This document shows positions 35,352 to 44,355 of a stretch of 64,000 nucleotides of DNA, piece after piece. Numbering within the stretch: the first letter of the stretch is position 1; every line of letters begins with the position of its first letter. Below the pieces are notes generated by a model. That model did no database searches. It was not told the DNA's origin and was given only the letters and a program-made list of their open reading frames with translations. The stretch lies in contig NZ_PCOU01000005.1 in the NCBI RefSeq assembly GCF_002979455.1, positions 155,692-219,691 of the forward strand, read 5' to 3'. This stretch comes from Chryseobacterium sp. MYb7. GTDB taxonomy: Bacteria; Bacteroidota; Bacteroidia; Flavobacteriales; Weeksellaceae. The position numbers and the translations under genes are program-made.

Positions 35352-36092
35352 ATGAAAAAAAAAATTATCCTTATATGCTCTCTGGCTTCGTCATTAGCAT
35401 ATTCTCAGGTTGGCGTTAATACTGCAAACCCCCAAGCAGCTTTCCATGTAGATGGTGGAAAAGATAATCCTGCTACAGGAGCTCCGTCTGCAGCTCAACA
35501 GACTAATGATTTTGCTGTAACTCCTACTGGAGCTGTGGGAATTGGGACAACGGTTCCAACAAATACTCTTGATGTTAACGGGACTGCGAGAATAAGAACT
35601 ATTAACCAGGCTGCATCAGGAACGGTTACAACTTCTCTTTATGTAGATCCTACTGGTGTTTTAGTGAAGTCATCAGGTTCATCTACTTATGGTGAGGTCA
35701 GATCTAATAGTGCGGCTATTGCCACTCTTGCTGATACTCCATATCTGACAGGTATCCCTGCTGGTATATATAAGCTTACCGTTACATGTACTAATGCCTG
35801 CGGCGACTCTACTTCCGCAAATTTTTTGGTTCATTGTAATGCGGCGAATGGCTACTTTGGACTTATAGGGCTAAATGGGTTTGTAAGTAGTGGTTTTAGC
35901 ACTCCATCATTTAATCATACAGCAAAAAATAAAGTTTATTTGACTTGGTCAGGAGTTGTTGCATGTGCTGATGGTGGTAATGCAAATGGATTTAATTATG
36001 GTGTGAATATGCCAGATGCAGCGACGATAAATATATTCAATAATAGACCAGTAACAAGAAACTTCAAGGTAACACTTACAAGGAATGATTAA
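35352..36092 (+). CDS. Secreted VGINT-type protein, longer paralogue
   Basis: 246 residues. Signal peptide to YSQ, then two VG(I/V)NT-like modules: VGVNTANPQAAFHVDGGKDN and VGIGTTVPTNTLDVNGTARI. The second is followed by RTINQAASGTVTTSLYVDPT and STYGEVRSNSAAIAT, nearly the same block as in the 29219 gene. The C-terminal half has four Cys residues (CTNACGDS, VHCNAANG and VACADGGNANG) and ends FKVTLTRND. The extra module explains the greater length. Function unknown; predicted secreted and beta-rich. Confidence 0.75.
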   Translation: MKKKIILICSLASSLAYSQVGVNTANPQAAFHVDGGKDNPATGAPSAAQQTNDFAVTPTGAVGIGTTVPTNTLDVNGTARIRTINQAASGTVTTSLYVDPTGVLVKSSGSSTYGEVRSNSAAIATLADTPYLTGIPAGIYKLTVTCTNACGDSTSANFLVHCNAANGYFGLIGLNGFVSSGFSTPSFNHTAKNKVYLTWSGVVACADGGNANGFNYGVNMPDAATINIFNNRPVTRNFKVTLTRND

Positions 36093-36167
36093 AAGTAGTT
36101 TGTTTTTTTGAAAATCGGGATATCGTCTCCGAAATAAATTGACGATAGTTTCATGGTACATAATTAT

Positions 36168-36196
36168 CCGGAGGAATATTTTTCTCCGGGTTTTTT
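36168..36196 (+). terminator. Terminator after the longer VGINT gene
   Basis: CCGGAG (36168-36173) pairs with CTCCGG (36184-36189), followed by T6. A second hairpin, TATCGTC / GACGATA (36121-36147), lies just upstream. Confidence 0.7.
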
Positions 36197-36212
36197 ATGA
36201 TGATTTACAATA

Positions 36213-36240
36213 AAAAAACAGAGTCTGAAAACAGACTCCG
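36213..36240 (-). terminator. Terminator of rpoD
   Basis: On the minus strand GAGTCTG pairs with CAGACTC around TTTT, followed by a T7 run, 24 bp past the rpoD stop. Confidence 0.82.
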
Positions 36241-36263
36241 CCTATAAAGTTTTTACGCTAAAA

Positions 36264-37130
36264 TTATTTACCCAGGTAAGATTTAAGGATCTTGCTTCTG
36301 GTATTGTGTTTTAGTCTCTTAATTGCTTTTTCTTTGATCTGACGAACTCTCTCTCTTGTAAGATCGAAAGTTTCACCAATTTCCTCTAAAGTCATTGGAT
36401 GTTTTCCGTTCAGTCCGAAGTATAATCTTACCAGGTCAGCCTCTCTCGGAGTCAAAGTATTCAATGCTCTTTCAATCTCAATTTGTAGAGATTCCAGCAT
36501 CAGATCTTTATCAGGACTTGGAGATTCTCCTGAACGTAATACATCATAAAGATTAGAATCTTCACCTTCTACTAAAGGCGCATCCATAGACAGGTGTCTT
36601 CCGGAGTTTTTCATAGATTCTTTGATATCTTCCTCGCTCATGTCAAGAACTTCAGCCAATTCTTCCGGAGAAGGTGGTCTTTCATTTTCTTGCTCAAGGT
36701 GAGCGTATGCTTTATTGATTTTGTTGATAGAACCAATTTTGTTCAACGGTAATCTTACAATTCTTGACTGTTCAGCCAATGCCTGTAAGATTGATTGACG
36801 GATCCACCATACTGCATAAGAGATAAATTTGAAACCTCTAGTTTCATCGTACCTTTTTGCCGCTTTCATTAATCCTAAGTTACCTTCATTAATCAAATCG
36901 GGTAAAGAAAGACCTTGATTTTGGTATTGCTTAGATACGGATACTACGAAACGAAGGTTGGCTTTTATTAATTTCTCAAGTGCGGCTCTGTCGCCTGCAC
37001 GTATTCTTTGTGCCAATTCTACTTCCTCGTCCGCAGTGATCAGTTCCACTTTACCAATTTCCTGCAAATACTTGTCTAATGAAGCAGTTTCCCTGTTGGT
37101 AACCTGCTTAGTGATTTTTAATTGTCTCAT
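36264..37130 (-). CDS. rpoD: Primary sigma factor (RpoD/SigA, Bacteroidota type)
   Basis: 288 residues, short because Bacteroidota SigA lacks the long region 1.1 and non-conserved region. Region 1.2: [20 protein letters not shown]. Region 2: [20 protein letters not shown], then [19 protein letters not shown], and [20 protein letters not shown] (2.3-2.4, -7 recognition). Region 3: [19 protein letters not shown]. Region 4: [17 protein letters not shown] and [20 protein letters not shown] (helix-turn-helix). It directs the TTG / TAnnTTTG promoters seen throughout this window. Confidence 0.97.
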   Translation of the reverse strand: MRQLKITKQVTNRETASLDKYLQEIGKVELITADEEVELAQRIRAGDRAALEKLIKANLRFVVSVSKQYQNQGLSLPDLINEGNLGLMKAAKRYDETRGFKFISYAVWWIRQSILQALAEQSRIVRLPLNKIGSINKINKAYAHLEQENERPPSPEELAEVLDMSEEDIKESMKNSGRHLSMDAPLVEGEDSNLYDVLRSGESPSPDKDLMLESLQIEIERALNTLTPREADLVRLYFGLNGKHPMTLEEIGETFDLTRERVRQIKEKAIKRLKHNTRSKILKSYLGK

Positions 37131-37373
37131 TTATTTTTTCCTCAAAAAAGAGTTACTATAATATATACGTATGAAAAGGTAAAAAGGTTACACAAGGTAG
37201 AATCTTTTTTGTACAATAAATCATGTAAAACGTATTACTATATTTTCAAATAAATTTAATTTGTTGATATTGAATGATATGCGATTGTTTTCATTTGAAA
37301 AATGAAATGTAAATTAATCATCAAAAGGCTAGAATTCATTTGAAAACCCTATAACTTCCTTAAATCTTAAACC
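37131..37373. other. AT-rich region upstream of rpoD
   Basis: Part of the 340-bp gene-free stretch 37131-37470. It must contain the rpoD promoter; no exact TAnnTTTG match stands out on the minus strand. Nothing else was recognised here. The other part holds the nuclease terminator and a GC-richer stretch (37426-37462) with GGGTT/AACCC-like short words. Confidence 0.45.
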
Positions 37374-37405
37374 AAAAAAAAAAACGAAACCGAAGTCCCG
37401 TTTTT
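37374..37405 (-). terminator. Terminator of the S1/P1 nuclease gene
   Basis: On the minus strand AAACGGGAC, loop TTCG, GTTTCGTTT (two G-U pairs) is followed by a long T-run. Confidence 0.75.
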
Positions 37406-37470
37406 ATATTTAAAAGTACTATTTTAGGTTATGTCGGGTTATCCCGCAAACCCGCAACCCGTACCATTTT

Positions 37471-38262
37471 TTAGAAAAGCTCGTTCAATACTTTCGCTAG
37501 TCTCAATCCTCCATATAGAAGCTGTCTTTCCATCGTTTCATTGAACTTGTACTGATAGTCATAAGATAGCTTAGAGTCGTTAGGAGTCTGTGCGTAGATC
37601 TTGTTGGCAATTTTATGAGAATCATACAACCAGTCTTCCAATGTTCCTGACTGGATCTGTGCTACTTCTTCTTTAGATTTAATATCTAAAAGTTTAGAAT
37701 ATTCTGTGTAGCTGTATTTTTGAGAATCCACTAATTTTCCGTCCCAAACTGAGTGTAAATTAGTTTTTTCTCCGAAATAGGTCACATTAATTTTATTTCC
37801 GCCCAAATCTTCCGCTCTTCCTACGTGTAGGGGCTGAGCAAGATCTCCCATGATGTGGATAAGGAAGATTAAAGCAATCTTTCTGTCTTTTTCAGAAGTG
37901 CTTTTATCTTTAATCTGACTGGACAAGGTATTTACCTGAGTGTAAAGGCTTGGCCCTGCCTGTGCTTTTAAGTTTTGTTCAAAAGCTTTAAAATCCGTCA
38001 TTGGATCAATGTTTACATAATGCCATGATGAAGCCTGCTTCCATGCACCTGTGGTATCAGACTTGATGAAATCCGGCCAATTGGCCCAGTAAGCCAGGCG
38101 TTCTTTTCCCATGATTTTTTTAATCTCTCTTCTTGCTTTACGGGAAAGATGGTTTTGTGCAATGTCTGCAATAACCCTGTGTCCCGTTAATCCCCACGCA
38201 TAAGAATAAAGTGAAGAGGCCATGAATGCTAAAATCAGAATTTTAGAATAAATACTTTTCAT
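37471..38262 (-). CDS. S1/P1 family zinc nuclease, exported
   Basis: About 263 residues from ATG 38262; the frame reaches a TTG four codons earlier (38274) but MKSIYSKILILAFM is a normal signal start. Mature N-terminus WGLTGHRVIADIAQNHLS: in P1 nuclease the N-terminal Trp itself binds zinc. Further ligands are the His in ASSWHYVNID, His and Asp in FLIHIMGDLAQPLHVG, and His/Asp in NLHSVWDGKLV. It degrades single-stranded DNA and RNA outside the cytoplasm, probably for phosphate or nucleoside scavenging. A TATCTTTG promoter box lies 23 bp upstream. Confidence 0.93.
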   Translation of the reverse strand: MKSIYSKILILAFMASSLYSYAWGLTGHRVIADIAQNHLSRKARREIKKIMGKERLAYWANWPDFIKSDTTGAWKQASSWHYVNIDPMTDFKAFEQNLKAQAGPSLYTQVNTLSSQIKDKSTSEKDRKIALIFLIHIMGDLAQPLHVGRAEDLGGNKINVTYFGEKTNLHSVWDGKLVDSQKYSYTEYSKLLDIKSKEEVAQIQSGTLEDWLYDSHKIANKIYAQTPNDSKLSYDYQYKFNETMERQLLYGGLRLAKVLNELF

Positions 38263-38285
38263 TTTAAATAACAATTTTCAGGCTG

Positions 38286-38293
38286 CAAAGATA
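38286..38293 (-). promoter_or_regulatory. -7 box for the S1/P1 nuclease gene
   Basis: TATCTTTG on the minus strand fits TAnnTTTG and ends 23 bp before the ATG at 38262, supporting that start over the TTG at 38274. Confidence 0.6.
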
Positions 38294-38689
38294 CGTCCAG
38301 CTTTCGGAATGAGCATGCATTATCCTGAATTTATTCTATAAGATGATGTTAATAAAATTTAATCTAAATAAATGCTATACTATTAGATTTGAAAAGAAGA
38401 GAAAGAAGGGAAGATAATGACATAAAACTCTTCATATATAATATATAAGGACTAAAAAACTTAACCACAACCTTGAATTTTAAACTCTAAATGATTGATT
38501 CTGAATGATTAGTTTTAAAATTAAAAAAAACAAATAAACAGTGTATTTACCGTATTTTCACGGAATTTGCAGAAGTTCATTCCTATTAATGTCAATAAAT
38601 TATTATTTTTAGGAGAAAATTATTGTAAAAATATTTTTTCAAACTTATGAGATATATTATCTTTACAAGTCATAATCAGAGGAAACACT
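38294..38689. other. AT-rich spacer upstream of the T6SS trio
   Basis: 396 bp. The last part, TATCTTTAC at 38658-38666, is one base off the TAnnTTTG consensus and lies about 30 bp before tssG; AGAGGAAACACT just before the ATG offers an unusually good Shine-Dalgarno site for this genome. Nothing else was recognised. Confidence 0.5.
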
Positions 38690-39631
38690 ATGTATGAGAA
38701 CAATATTGTAGATATGCATTACAATAAGCTGCAGACAGACTTTAAGGCTGAAGCTGTGGCTGTTAACCTTTTGAAATACCACCGAGCGGTAAGCAATATC
38801 TTCATAGAGCGTGTGGGAGTGAACGACCGTGCTTACCTTAAGGATATTAAGAGTATTTCAAGCAGCTATTTAGGCTTCGATGAGGAAGTATTTACTATAG
38901 AGAGTTACAGAGAAGGTATTTATGACTACCTTCCGGAAGGATTGTTCCATCCGCCATCTCTTGGGGCTTCCCGAAAGAATGTAGATACTGTGGTAAGGGA
39001 AATCCGGAAACAGAAAAGGGTAGAAGATGATGCCCGTAAGTTTTTCCGTCCTTTTGAATTGGAAGTATTTTTTACGGAGATCAGTGCTTTACTTAAGGAA
39101 TCGGAATTTGATATCACAAGCAATACTGATTCTTTACTGGAAACGGTAAGTGAGCTTTGGCCCATGATCAAAATGCTGGATCAGCAGAGTGCTTATATTT
39201 TCATGCATATTTTACCGTTTTTCCATCAGATAAGAGGGGATAAAAGATGGTTTGAAAGATGTATGACAGCTTTTCTTCAAGTACCGGTAAAAGTAACCTT
39301 CTCACCCAATATTATTGATCAGATTGAGAAAAATGATGATTCCATGTTATTGGGAAATTCAAGATTAGGGGTAACCTATATTCCAAGCGGTCCCCATATG
39401 GATGGTCAGAGAAACTGGGTCGTCAATATTGGTCCCATTCCTTATGGAGATATGAAAAAATATATTCCTGGAAGTCCGTTCAGAAATGTACTTCAATCAC
39501 TGTATGACTATTTTCTTCCGGTAACCGTGGATGTAGAAGAGAATTTTATTACAGAAAAGGAGGAATATTCATTCAGTCTTGAGGATGATGAAAGAAATGC
39601 CAGCCGCCTTGGATACTCTACATTCCTCTAA
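38690..39631 (+). CDS. tssG: Type VI secretion baseplate subunit TssG (Bacteroidota type)
   Basis: 313 residues. The C-terminal quarter matches TssG best: SRLGVTYIPSGPHMDGQRNW, VVNIGPIPYGDMKKYIPGSP and a final ERNASRLGYSTFL, compared with the family pattern 'LG....G....D....F.+.+GP+....+..FLPG.....L..L...Y.....+...+.L.......+LG...WL'. The N-terminal half contains PEGLFHPPSLG. TssG joins TssF, TssE and TssK in the baseplate wedge. It is first of a three-gene run with tssN (54-bp gap) and tssK (27-bp gap). No other T6SS gene is visible in the window. Confidence 0.75.
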   Translation: MYENNIVDMHYNKLQTDFKAEAVAVNLLKYHRAVSNIFIERVGVNDRAYLKDIKSISSSYLGFDEEVFTIESYREGIYDYLPEGLFHPPSLGASRKNVDTVVREIRKQKRVEDDARKFFRPFELEVFFTEISALLKESEFDITSNTDSLLETVSELWPMIKMLDQQSAYIFMHILPFFHQIRGDKRWFERCMTAFLQVPVKVTFSPNIIDQIEKNDDSMLLGNSRLGVTYIPSGPHMDGQRNWVVNIGPIPYGDMKKYIPGSPFRNVLQSLYDYFLPVTVDVEENFITEKEEYSFSLEDDERNASRLGYSTFL

Positions 39632-39685
39632 ATTATTTTATTATATTTACAATTACCAACAAAGTATAAATTCGAAAAGAAACAA

Positions 39686-40588
39686 ATGGAAATTTCTTCA
39701 GTAAAAGGTATTTTTTTAAGGTATATCTTAATGCCTTTAATCGCAATTATTATGATGGTTATACTGGGTATAATCAGGAGAAATAAACCTGCGATCAAGA
39801 TTAAAGTGATTATTATATACGTGCTTCTGTGCAGTTTATGCCTGGCTATTCCGGGAGTTTTTGGATTTGCAGGAAACCTTTTTAATCCGTACTGGTATCT
39901 TATCGCACAGGTTATTTATCTTATTTTAGGAATTATTCATGTGAATTTATTGCACAGATATTTCAAAAAACATATTGAATCTCTTTCCATGAGTATTTTG
40001 TTTGAATCTATACTTTCATTGACGTGTATAGCTTTGGGAGGATATCTTTTCACTCTGATTTTCAACTGGATGAGTAAAGGATTAGGAAATTCTGTAATGG
40101 CGGCAACCAGTATGCTGATCTTTGTGGTTCCGATGGTATTTTATTACTGTTATATCCAGTTTATCAGTATTCCTTTTGATATTTATAAGACATGGAGATA
40201 TTCACCCGAGCAGAAACTGCCTGATTTTGAAGGAGCAGATTTTGACAGATTAATGGTATTGAATGTTGAATTGAGTAAAAAATTAGAAGATTCTAACCGT
40301 TTCAGAATTAAAGCAAAAACACTTCCTACAGGAGTTACTTTCGGAGATTGGTTCTACAGGGTAGTAGACGATTATAACCACAAAAATCCGGGTTCTATTA
40401 TCCATCTTTCTGACGAAGGAAATGAGCCGTATTACTGGATCTTCTACACTAAAAAATCGTTTTTCAGTTTTAGAAAATATATAGATTTCGACCACGACAT
40501 TACGACAAACAGCATTTCTGAAAATGAAGTGGTGATTTGTAAGAGAGTTATTCAGCATGAAGAGGAGGGAGTCGCAAAAAAATCATAA
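39686..40588 (+). CDS. tssN: Type VI secretion TssN-like membrane protein
   Basis: 300 residues. Five to six hydrophobic helices fill residues 10-165 (LRYILMPLIAIIMMVILGII, IIYVLLCSLCLAIPGVFGFA, YLIAQVIYLILGIIHVNLL, MLIFVVPMVFYYCYIQFIS). A soluble C-terminal domain follows (about 170-300) with DFDRLMVLNVELSKKLEDSN and TFGDWFYRVVDDYNHKNPGS. TssN is found only in Bacteroidota (type iii) T6SS loci, where membrane proteins replace TssJLM. The call rests on this layout plus position between tssG and tssK, not on a family motif I can point to. Confidence 0.7.
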   Translation: MEISSVKGIFLRYILMPLIAIIMMVILGIIRRNKPAIKIKVIIIYVLLCSLCLAIPGVFGFAGNLFNPYWYLIAQVIYLILGIIHVNLLHRYFKKHIESLSMSILFESILSLTCIALGGYLFTLIFNWMSKGLGNSVMAATSMLIFVVPMVFYYCYIQFISIPFDIYKTWRYSPEQKLPDFEGADFDRLMVLNVELSKKLEDSNRFRIKAKTLPTGVTFGDWFYRVVDDYNHKNPGSIIHLSDEGNEPYYWIFYTKKSFFSFRKYIDFDHDITTNSISENEVVICKRVIQHEEEGVAKKS

Positions 40589-40615
40589 CCACAAAAAATC
40601 TAAAAAGTATTAAAC

Positions 40616-41755
40616 ATGATACAGCCTATTAAACATTTTGCAATCAATTGGGTGGATGGGATGAAGGTTTCCCAGAGACACCTTAATGATCAGGATAATT
40701 TCTTAATTGATACGATCAGAGATTCCAATTCTCTTGCAATTACTACATATAACTACGGACTTTTGCCTATTTCCAACGAATTTACAGATCGTACCATTTT
40801 TGATGTTCATAATACAGCAACCAATGATGTACAGCTTGTCATCAAGCGTTGCAGTGCGGTTACCATGGCAGGATACCGTATTGAGCTTACAGACAGGAGA
40901 ATCAGCGTGAAGTCTTTGGCAAAATCAATGAACGAAGAGCAGGCAGATGGAGAATATTATATTCTGATTTCTGTAAACCCTTTTGATAAAGTGCCTTTTG
41001 GAGATATTGACCCTGAAGAAATTCCACCGCGTCATCCAAGTGCACAGCCGAATCACCATATTGAATTACTTCCTGTAACTTCTTTGAACAGTAGCTATTC
41101 AGGAGGGAATTATCTTATCATCGGAAAAGTAGATTTAAAAGGAAATATTGCTCAGGTAGATTCCAACTTTATTCCGCCTTGTACTTCTGTGCAAAGTCAT
41201 CCGGCTTTGGTGGAATATTACGGCAGCTATGCAAAATCAATCGGAAATCTTCAGCAGTATGCCTTTAAAATTATTCAAAAAGCCTCTCATAAAAATCAAA
41301 ATACCGCGTTGGCACAAAACGTTAAGTTTTTGTGTACTACCATGGTGAATACTTTTGGAGATATGTATTTCCAGTTCAGAAATATTACTCCCTGGCAGCC
41401 ACCTGTATTCTTGATTGAGTCTTTTGCAAGACTGGCTCTTCATTTATACAACTCAACTCAGCTTTTAGTACCTGCAGAATTGGAAGAAATGTTGAATTAT
41501 AGTTTAGAATGGAGTGAGATTGCTCCTCATACTTTATTAAACCAGCTTTCTATTGTTGCAGAAACAAATTATGATCACCATAATTGCGGCGAGCCTTTGC
41601 TTTATATTCAACAGATGTTGAGAAGCCTGGAAATCATTTTTTCAAAACTGAGCGAACTTGATTATATCGGTCAGAGAAAAGAAAATATTATCGTTAATGA
41701 GCAGGAAGTTTCTACCAACACTAATCCAAAAAGAGGTTGGAGTGTTTTAGATTAA
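40616..41755 (+). CDS. tssK: Type VI secretion baseplate-membrane connector TssK
   Basis: 379 residues. The N-terminal shell domain begins IKHFAINWVDGMKVSQRHLN and DQDNFL, which matches the TssK opening 'V.W..GM.+.P.HFQ..D'. SAVTMAGYRIELTDRRISVK and a Pro-rich PEEIPPRHPSAQPNHHIELL fit the middle. The helical region carries NIT-PWQPPVFLIESFARLA. TssK is the trimeric adaptor linking the baseplate to the membrane complex. The last residues (from IVNEQEV) are polar and disordered. It ends the trio. Confidence 0.8.
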   Translation: MIQPIKHFAINWVDGMKVSQRHLNDQDNFLIDTIRDSNSLAITTYNYGLLPISNEFTDRTIFDVHNTATNDVQLVIKRCSAVTMAGYRIELTDRRISVKSLAKSMNEEQADGEYYILISVNPFDKVPFGDIDPEEIPPRHPSAQPNHHIELLPVTSLNSSYSGGNYLIIGKVDLKGNIAQVDSNFIPPCTSVQSHPALVEYYGSYAKSIGNLQQYAFKIIQKASHKNQNTALAQNVKFLCTTMVNTFGDMYFQFRNITPWQPPVFLIESFARLALHLYNSTQLLVPAELEEMLNYSLEWSEIAPHTLLNQLSIVAETNYDHHNCGEPLLYIQQMLRSLEIIFSKLSELDYIGQRKENIIVNEQEVSTNTNPKRGWSVLD

Positions 41756-41830
41756 AATCATTGAGTAAAAATAGAGTCCCGGATGAAAATTCGGGATTTT
41801 TCATGTACTTATATAGAAAAAAATTAAATG

Positions 41831-41838
41831 TAAATTTG
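41831..41838 (+). promoter_or_regulatory. -7 box for the class V aminotransferase gene
   Basis: TAAATTTG fits TAnnTTTG, 18 bp before the ATG at 41857. A small hairpin, TCCCGGA/TCGGGA-like, at 41777-41796 separates it from tssK. Confidence 0.55.
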
Positions 41839-41856
41839 CCTTAAGGATTGATAAAA

Positions 41857-43032
41857 ATGAATTTAGAGGTTATAAGACAGGAAACACCGGGATGTTCGGA
41901 TAAGATATTTTTAAACAGTGCAGGAGCATCATTAATGCCAAAGTCCGTTGTGGAGACAACCGTTAAGTTTTTATACGAAGAACAGGAATTTGGAGGATAT
42001 ACCGCAGCAACACGAAACTCAGAATTGATTAATAAGTTTTACGAAGAGACTGCGAAACTTATTCATACAAAACCTTCCAATATTGCATTTGTAAACAGCT
42101 CTACGGATGGTTATGCTAAGGCTTTATCGAGTATTTCTTTCAAAGAAGGAGATTGTATTATTACCACCAATGATGATTATATATCCAATCAGATTGCTTT
42201 TATTTCCTTGAAGAAAAGATATAAAATCGAAATCATCAGAGTTGCCAATCTTCCAGACAACGAACTGGATCTTGAAGATTTCGAAAATTTGATCAGAAAA
42301 CATTATCCCAAGTTAATCGCCGTTACTCATATTCCTACCAATTCTGGTTTAATTCAGAATATAGAAGGAGTTGGGAAGCTATGTAAACAGTATGATATTC
42401 TTTATCTTGTAGATGCCTGCCAGTCAGTAGGTCAGATTGTGGTAGATGTTGAAAAAATCAATTGTGATTTTCTGACAGCAACCGGACGAAAATTTATGCG
42501 CGGACCAAGAGGAACCGGTTTTTTGTACGTTTCAGACAAAGCATTAAACCAGAAAATGCATCCTTTGTTTCTAGATAGTATTGGAGCCCAATGGACTTCT
42601 TTTGATGATTTCCAGCTCATTGATACAGCCAAGAGATTTGAACTTTTTGAAAGACCTTATGCTGCTTTGCTCGGTTTTACAGAAGCTTTACGCTATGCCA
42701 ATTCTATAGGAATGGAGAAAATTGAACACTACAATCGCACACTGGCAGATACATTGAGGATTAATCTGCAGAATAGTGATTTCAGGGTTTTGGATAAAGG
42801 AAATAGATTAAGCAGTATCATTACTTTTTGCCAGGCAGATGGAAACGTTGAAAAGATCCATAAAATTCTGACTGAGAATAACGTGTTTTTTAAGGAGAAT
42901 AAGAAAGGTGATGCGTTAATTGATTTTACTTCTAAAAATGTGGATCACGCCATCAGATTATCGCCTCATTATTTCAATACGATGGAAGAAATTGAAAAAG
43001 TATCCCAACTTTTAGCAGCTATCAACCATTAA
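41857..43032 (+). CDS. Aminotransferase class V-fold PLP enzyme (cysteine desulfurase-like / C-S lyase)
   Basis: 391 residues from ATG 41857; a TTG at 41848 is in frame, but the promoter at 41831-41838 makes that leader too short. Motifs: DKIFLNSAGASLMPKSVVET, GYTAATRNSELINKFYEETA, NIAFVNSSTDGYAKALSS, YLVDACQSVGQIVVDVEKI and the PLP lysine in TATGRKFMRGPRGTGFLYVS. No active-site Cys loop typical of IscS/SufS is evident near the C-terminus, so it is more like EgtE-type or isopenicillin-epimerase-like lyases. The substrate is unknown. It is transcribed apart from tssK. Confidence 0.85.
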   Translation: MNLEVIRQETPGCSDKIFLNSAGASLMPKSVVETTVKFLYEEQEFGGYTAATRNSELINKFYEETAKLIHTKPSNIAFVNSSTDGYAKALSSISFKEGDCIITTNDDYISNQIAFISLKKRYKIEIIRVANLPDNELDLEDFENLIRKHYPKLIAVTHIPTNSGLIQNIEGVGKLCKQYDILYLVDACQSVGQIVVDVEKINCDFLTATGRKFMRGPRGTGFLYVSDKALNQKMHPLFLDSIGAQWTSFDDFQLIDTAKRFELFERPYAALLGFTEALRYANSIGMEKIEHYNRTLADTLRINLQNSDFRVLDKGNRLSSIITFCQADGNVEKIHKILTENNVFFKENKKGDALIDFTSKNVDHAIRLSPHYFNTMEEIEKVSQLLAAINH

Positions 43033-43044
43033 AATAATGGTTTT

Positions 43045-43090
43045 AAAAGAATCGGGCCCTGGCATTTGCCAGGGCCCGATTCTTTTTTTG
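43045..43090 (+). terminator. Very strong terminator after the aminotransferase gene
   Basis: A 19-bp GC-rich perfect stem, AAAAGAATCGGGCCCTGGC pairing with GCCAGGGCCCGATTCTTTT around ATTT, followed by T residues. It is the longest uninterrupted hairpin in the window. Confidence 0.93.
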
Positions 43091-43612
43091 ATTTTTGAGA
43101 TCAAAATTGTGTTTTGCGTGGCCGCTTCCTTATCCCGATTTGGTTTCCCTTACAGCACCCAGGTCAAATGGACAAGTTGCCATCGCGTTGATTGTGTTTT
43201 TTATGGGGGCTTTACAACGAAAACTACTTTATAAAATTATTATGGTATCTCAATAGGGGGTATATCTCCATTATTTACCTACATCACCTATTCTACACAC
43301 ATTCTACATCATCTCCTACATGATACTTCTTGGCATCTACAATTGGCAGGAAAATATTATTGTCATTGATTTTTAATGAATTGATAATTAGTGGGTTATT
43401 TTTAAGAAGTAGATGTGTCGTAGATTTTTTTTAATGATTTTGTGAGTTTTAACGATAATACTATGGGAATATGTCAAGTATTTATGGTTTTGTTTGATAA
43501 ATATATAAATGAATAGTTTTTCAAAGAACAATAGATACAAATTCTTCAGGAAGATTGATGTTAAGTCCTAATAAGATAACTACTTACTAATGAAAAAATT
43601 TAAAAAAGATCT
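43091..43612. other. 522-bp gene-free stretch with a GC-richer core
   Basis: 43115-43225 is clearly richer in G and C than its surroundings. On the plus strand a frame from a TTG near 43096 runs about 53 codons (FAWPLPYPDLVSLTAPRSNG in the middle) to TAG near 43249, without a recognisable family. Downstream, 43275-43335 is a C-rich, T/A pseudo-repeat (CTACATCA, TTCTACA, CTACATGA). This could be a decayed gene or a genus-specific intergenic repeat. Confidence 0.4.
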
Positions 43613-44329
43613 ATGAAAAAGAAAATGTTTAAAATCTTTTGCCTTTGGTTTATTTGTACAGGAACGGCAATGATGGGGCAGAATCAATTAAAGGTAAGCC
43701 TGGATGCAGGGTATACCAACAGCGTATTACATTCTAATCTTTCTAATCTTGTTGATTCGAAGTACACAGCAAGGTCTGGTTTCGGAGTTAACCTGTCTGG
43801 GGAATATATGATTTGGAAATCACTTTTCGTTTCTACGGGAATTTCCTTCCAGCAAAAGAATTATAGGTTTGAGAGAACGGGAAACCGGGCGGGATGGTAT
43901 ACAAATTATACCAATGATTTTTTGACATTTCCTCTAATGATTGGAGGCTATATTTTGAACAATCCCCATGAAACTACCGGAGTGTGGATCAAGGTTGCCG
44001 GAGGAATGTATACGGATTACTGGCTTCGTATGAAAAGAGAAGGGAGGTATCCGGTATTCAACGAATTACAGGAAAACGGGAAATTCAATTATACAGAAGT
44101 TTCGGATACCTATGATTTCAAGAAGAATGAAAATCAGCTCAATCGATGGGGATATGGGCTAGCAGGGCAGATACAGGCAGGATATTCTTTCAAAAAGTTT
44201 GATGTATATGGCTCTTACAATTATCAGTATGGACTTTCGGATATCAATATGGCGAATGATGATAAAGATCGTAAGTCTACAATCAGGTCGTATATGATTT
44301 CTTTAGGCGTGTCGTATAAATTTAAATAA
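43613..44329 (+). CDS. Outer-membrane beta-barrel protein (PorT-like)
   Basis: 238 residues with a signal peptide ending GTAMMG-Q. Strands alternate aromatic and small residues: NQLKVSLDAGYTNSVLHSN, SGFGVNLSGEYMIWKSLFVS, TGISFQQKNYRF, LIGGYILN-type turns, WGYGLAGQIQAGYSFKKFDV and a last strand SYMISLGVSYKFK ending in Phe-Lys, as in 8-10 stranded barrels of the PorT/OMP_b-brl_2 type. The next gene, an S41 protease lipoprotein, starts 26 bp later, so the two form an operon. Confidence 0.82.
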   Translation: MKKKMFKIFCLWFICTGTAMMGQNQLKVSLDAGYTNSVLHSNLSNLVDSKYTARSGFGVNLSGEYMIWKSLFVSTGISFQQKNYRFERTGNRAGWYTNYTNDFLTFPLMIGGYILNNPHETTGVWIKVAGGMYTDYWLRMKREGRYPVFNELQENGKFNYTEVSDTYDFKKNENQLNRWGYGLAGQIQAGYSFKKFDVYGSYNYQYGLSDINMANDDKDRKSTIRSYMISLGVSYKFK

Positions 44330-44355
44330 AATCTTATCAATTAAAATATATAAAA

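Noticed and set aside
43037..43234. 65-codon ATG frame after the aminotransferase gene
   Set aside because: It reads through the perfect terminator stem and its residues (KESGPGICQGPILF) come from that palindrome; not a credible protein.
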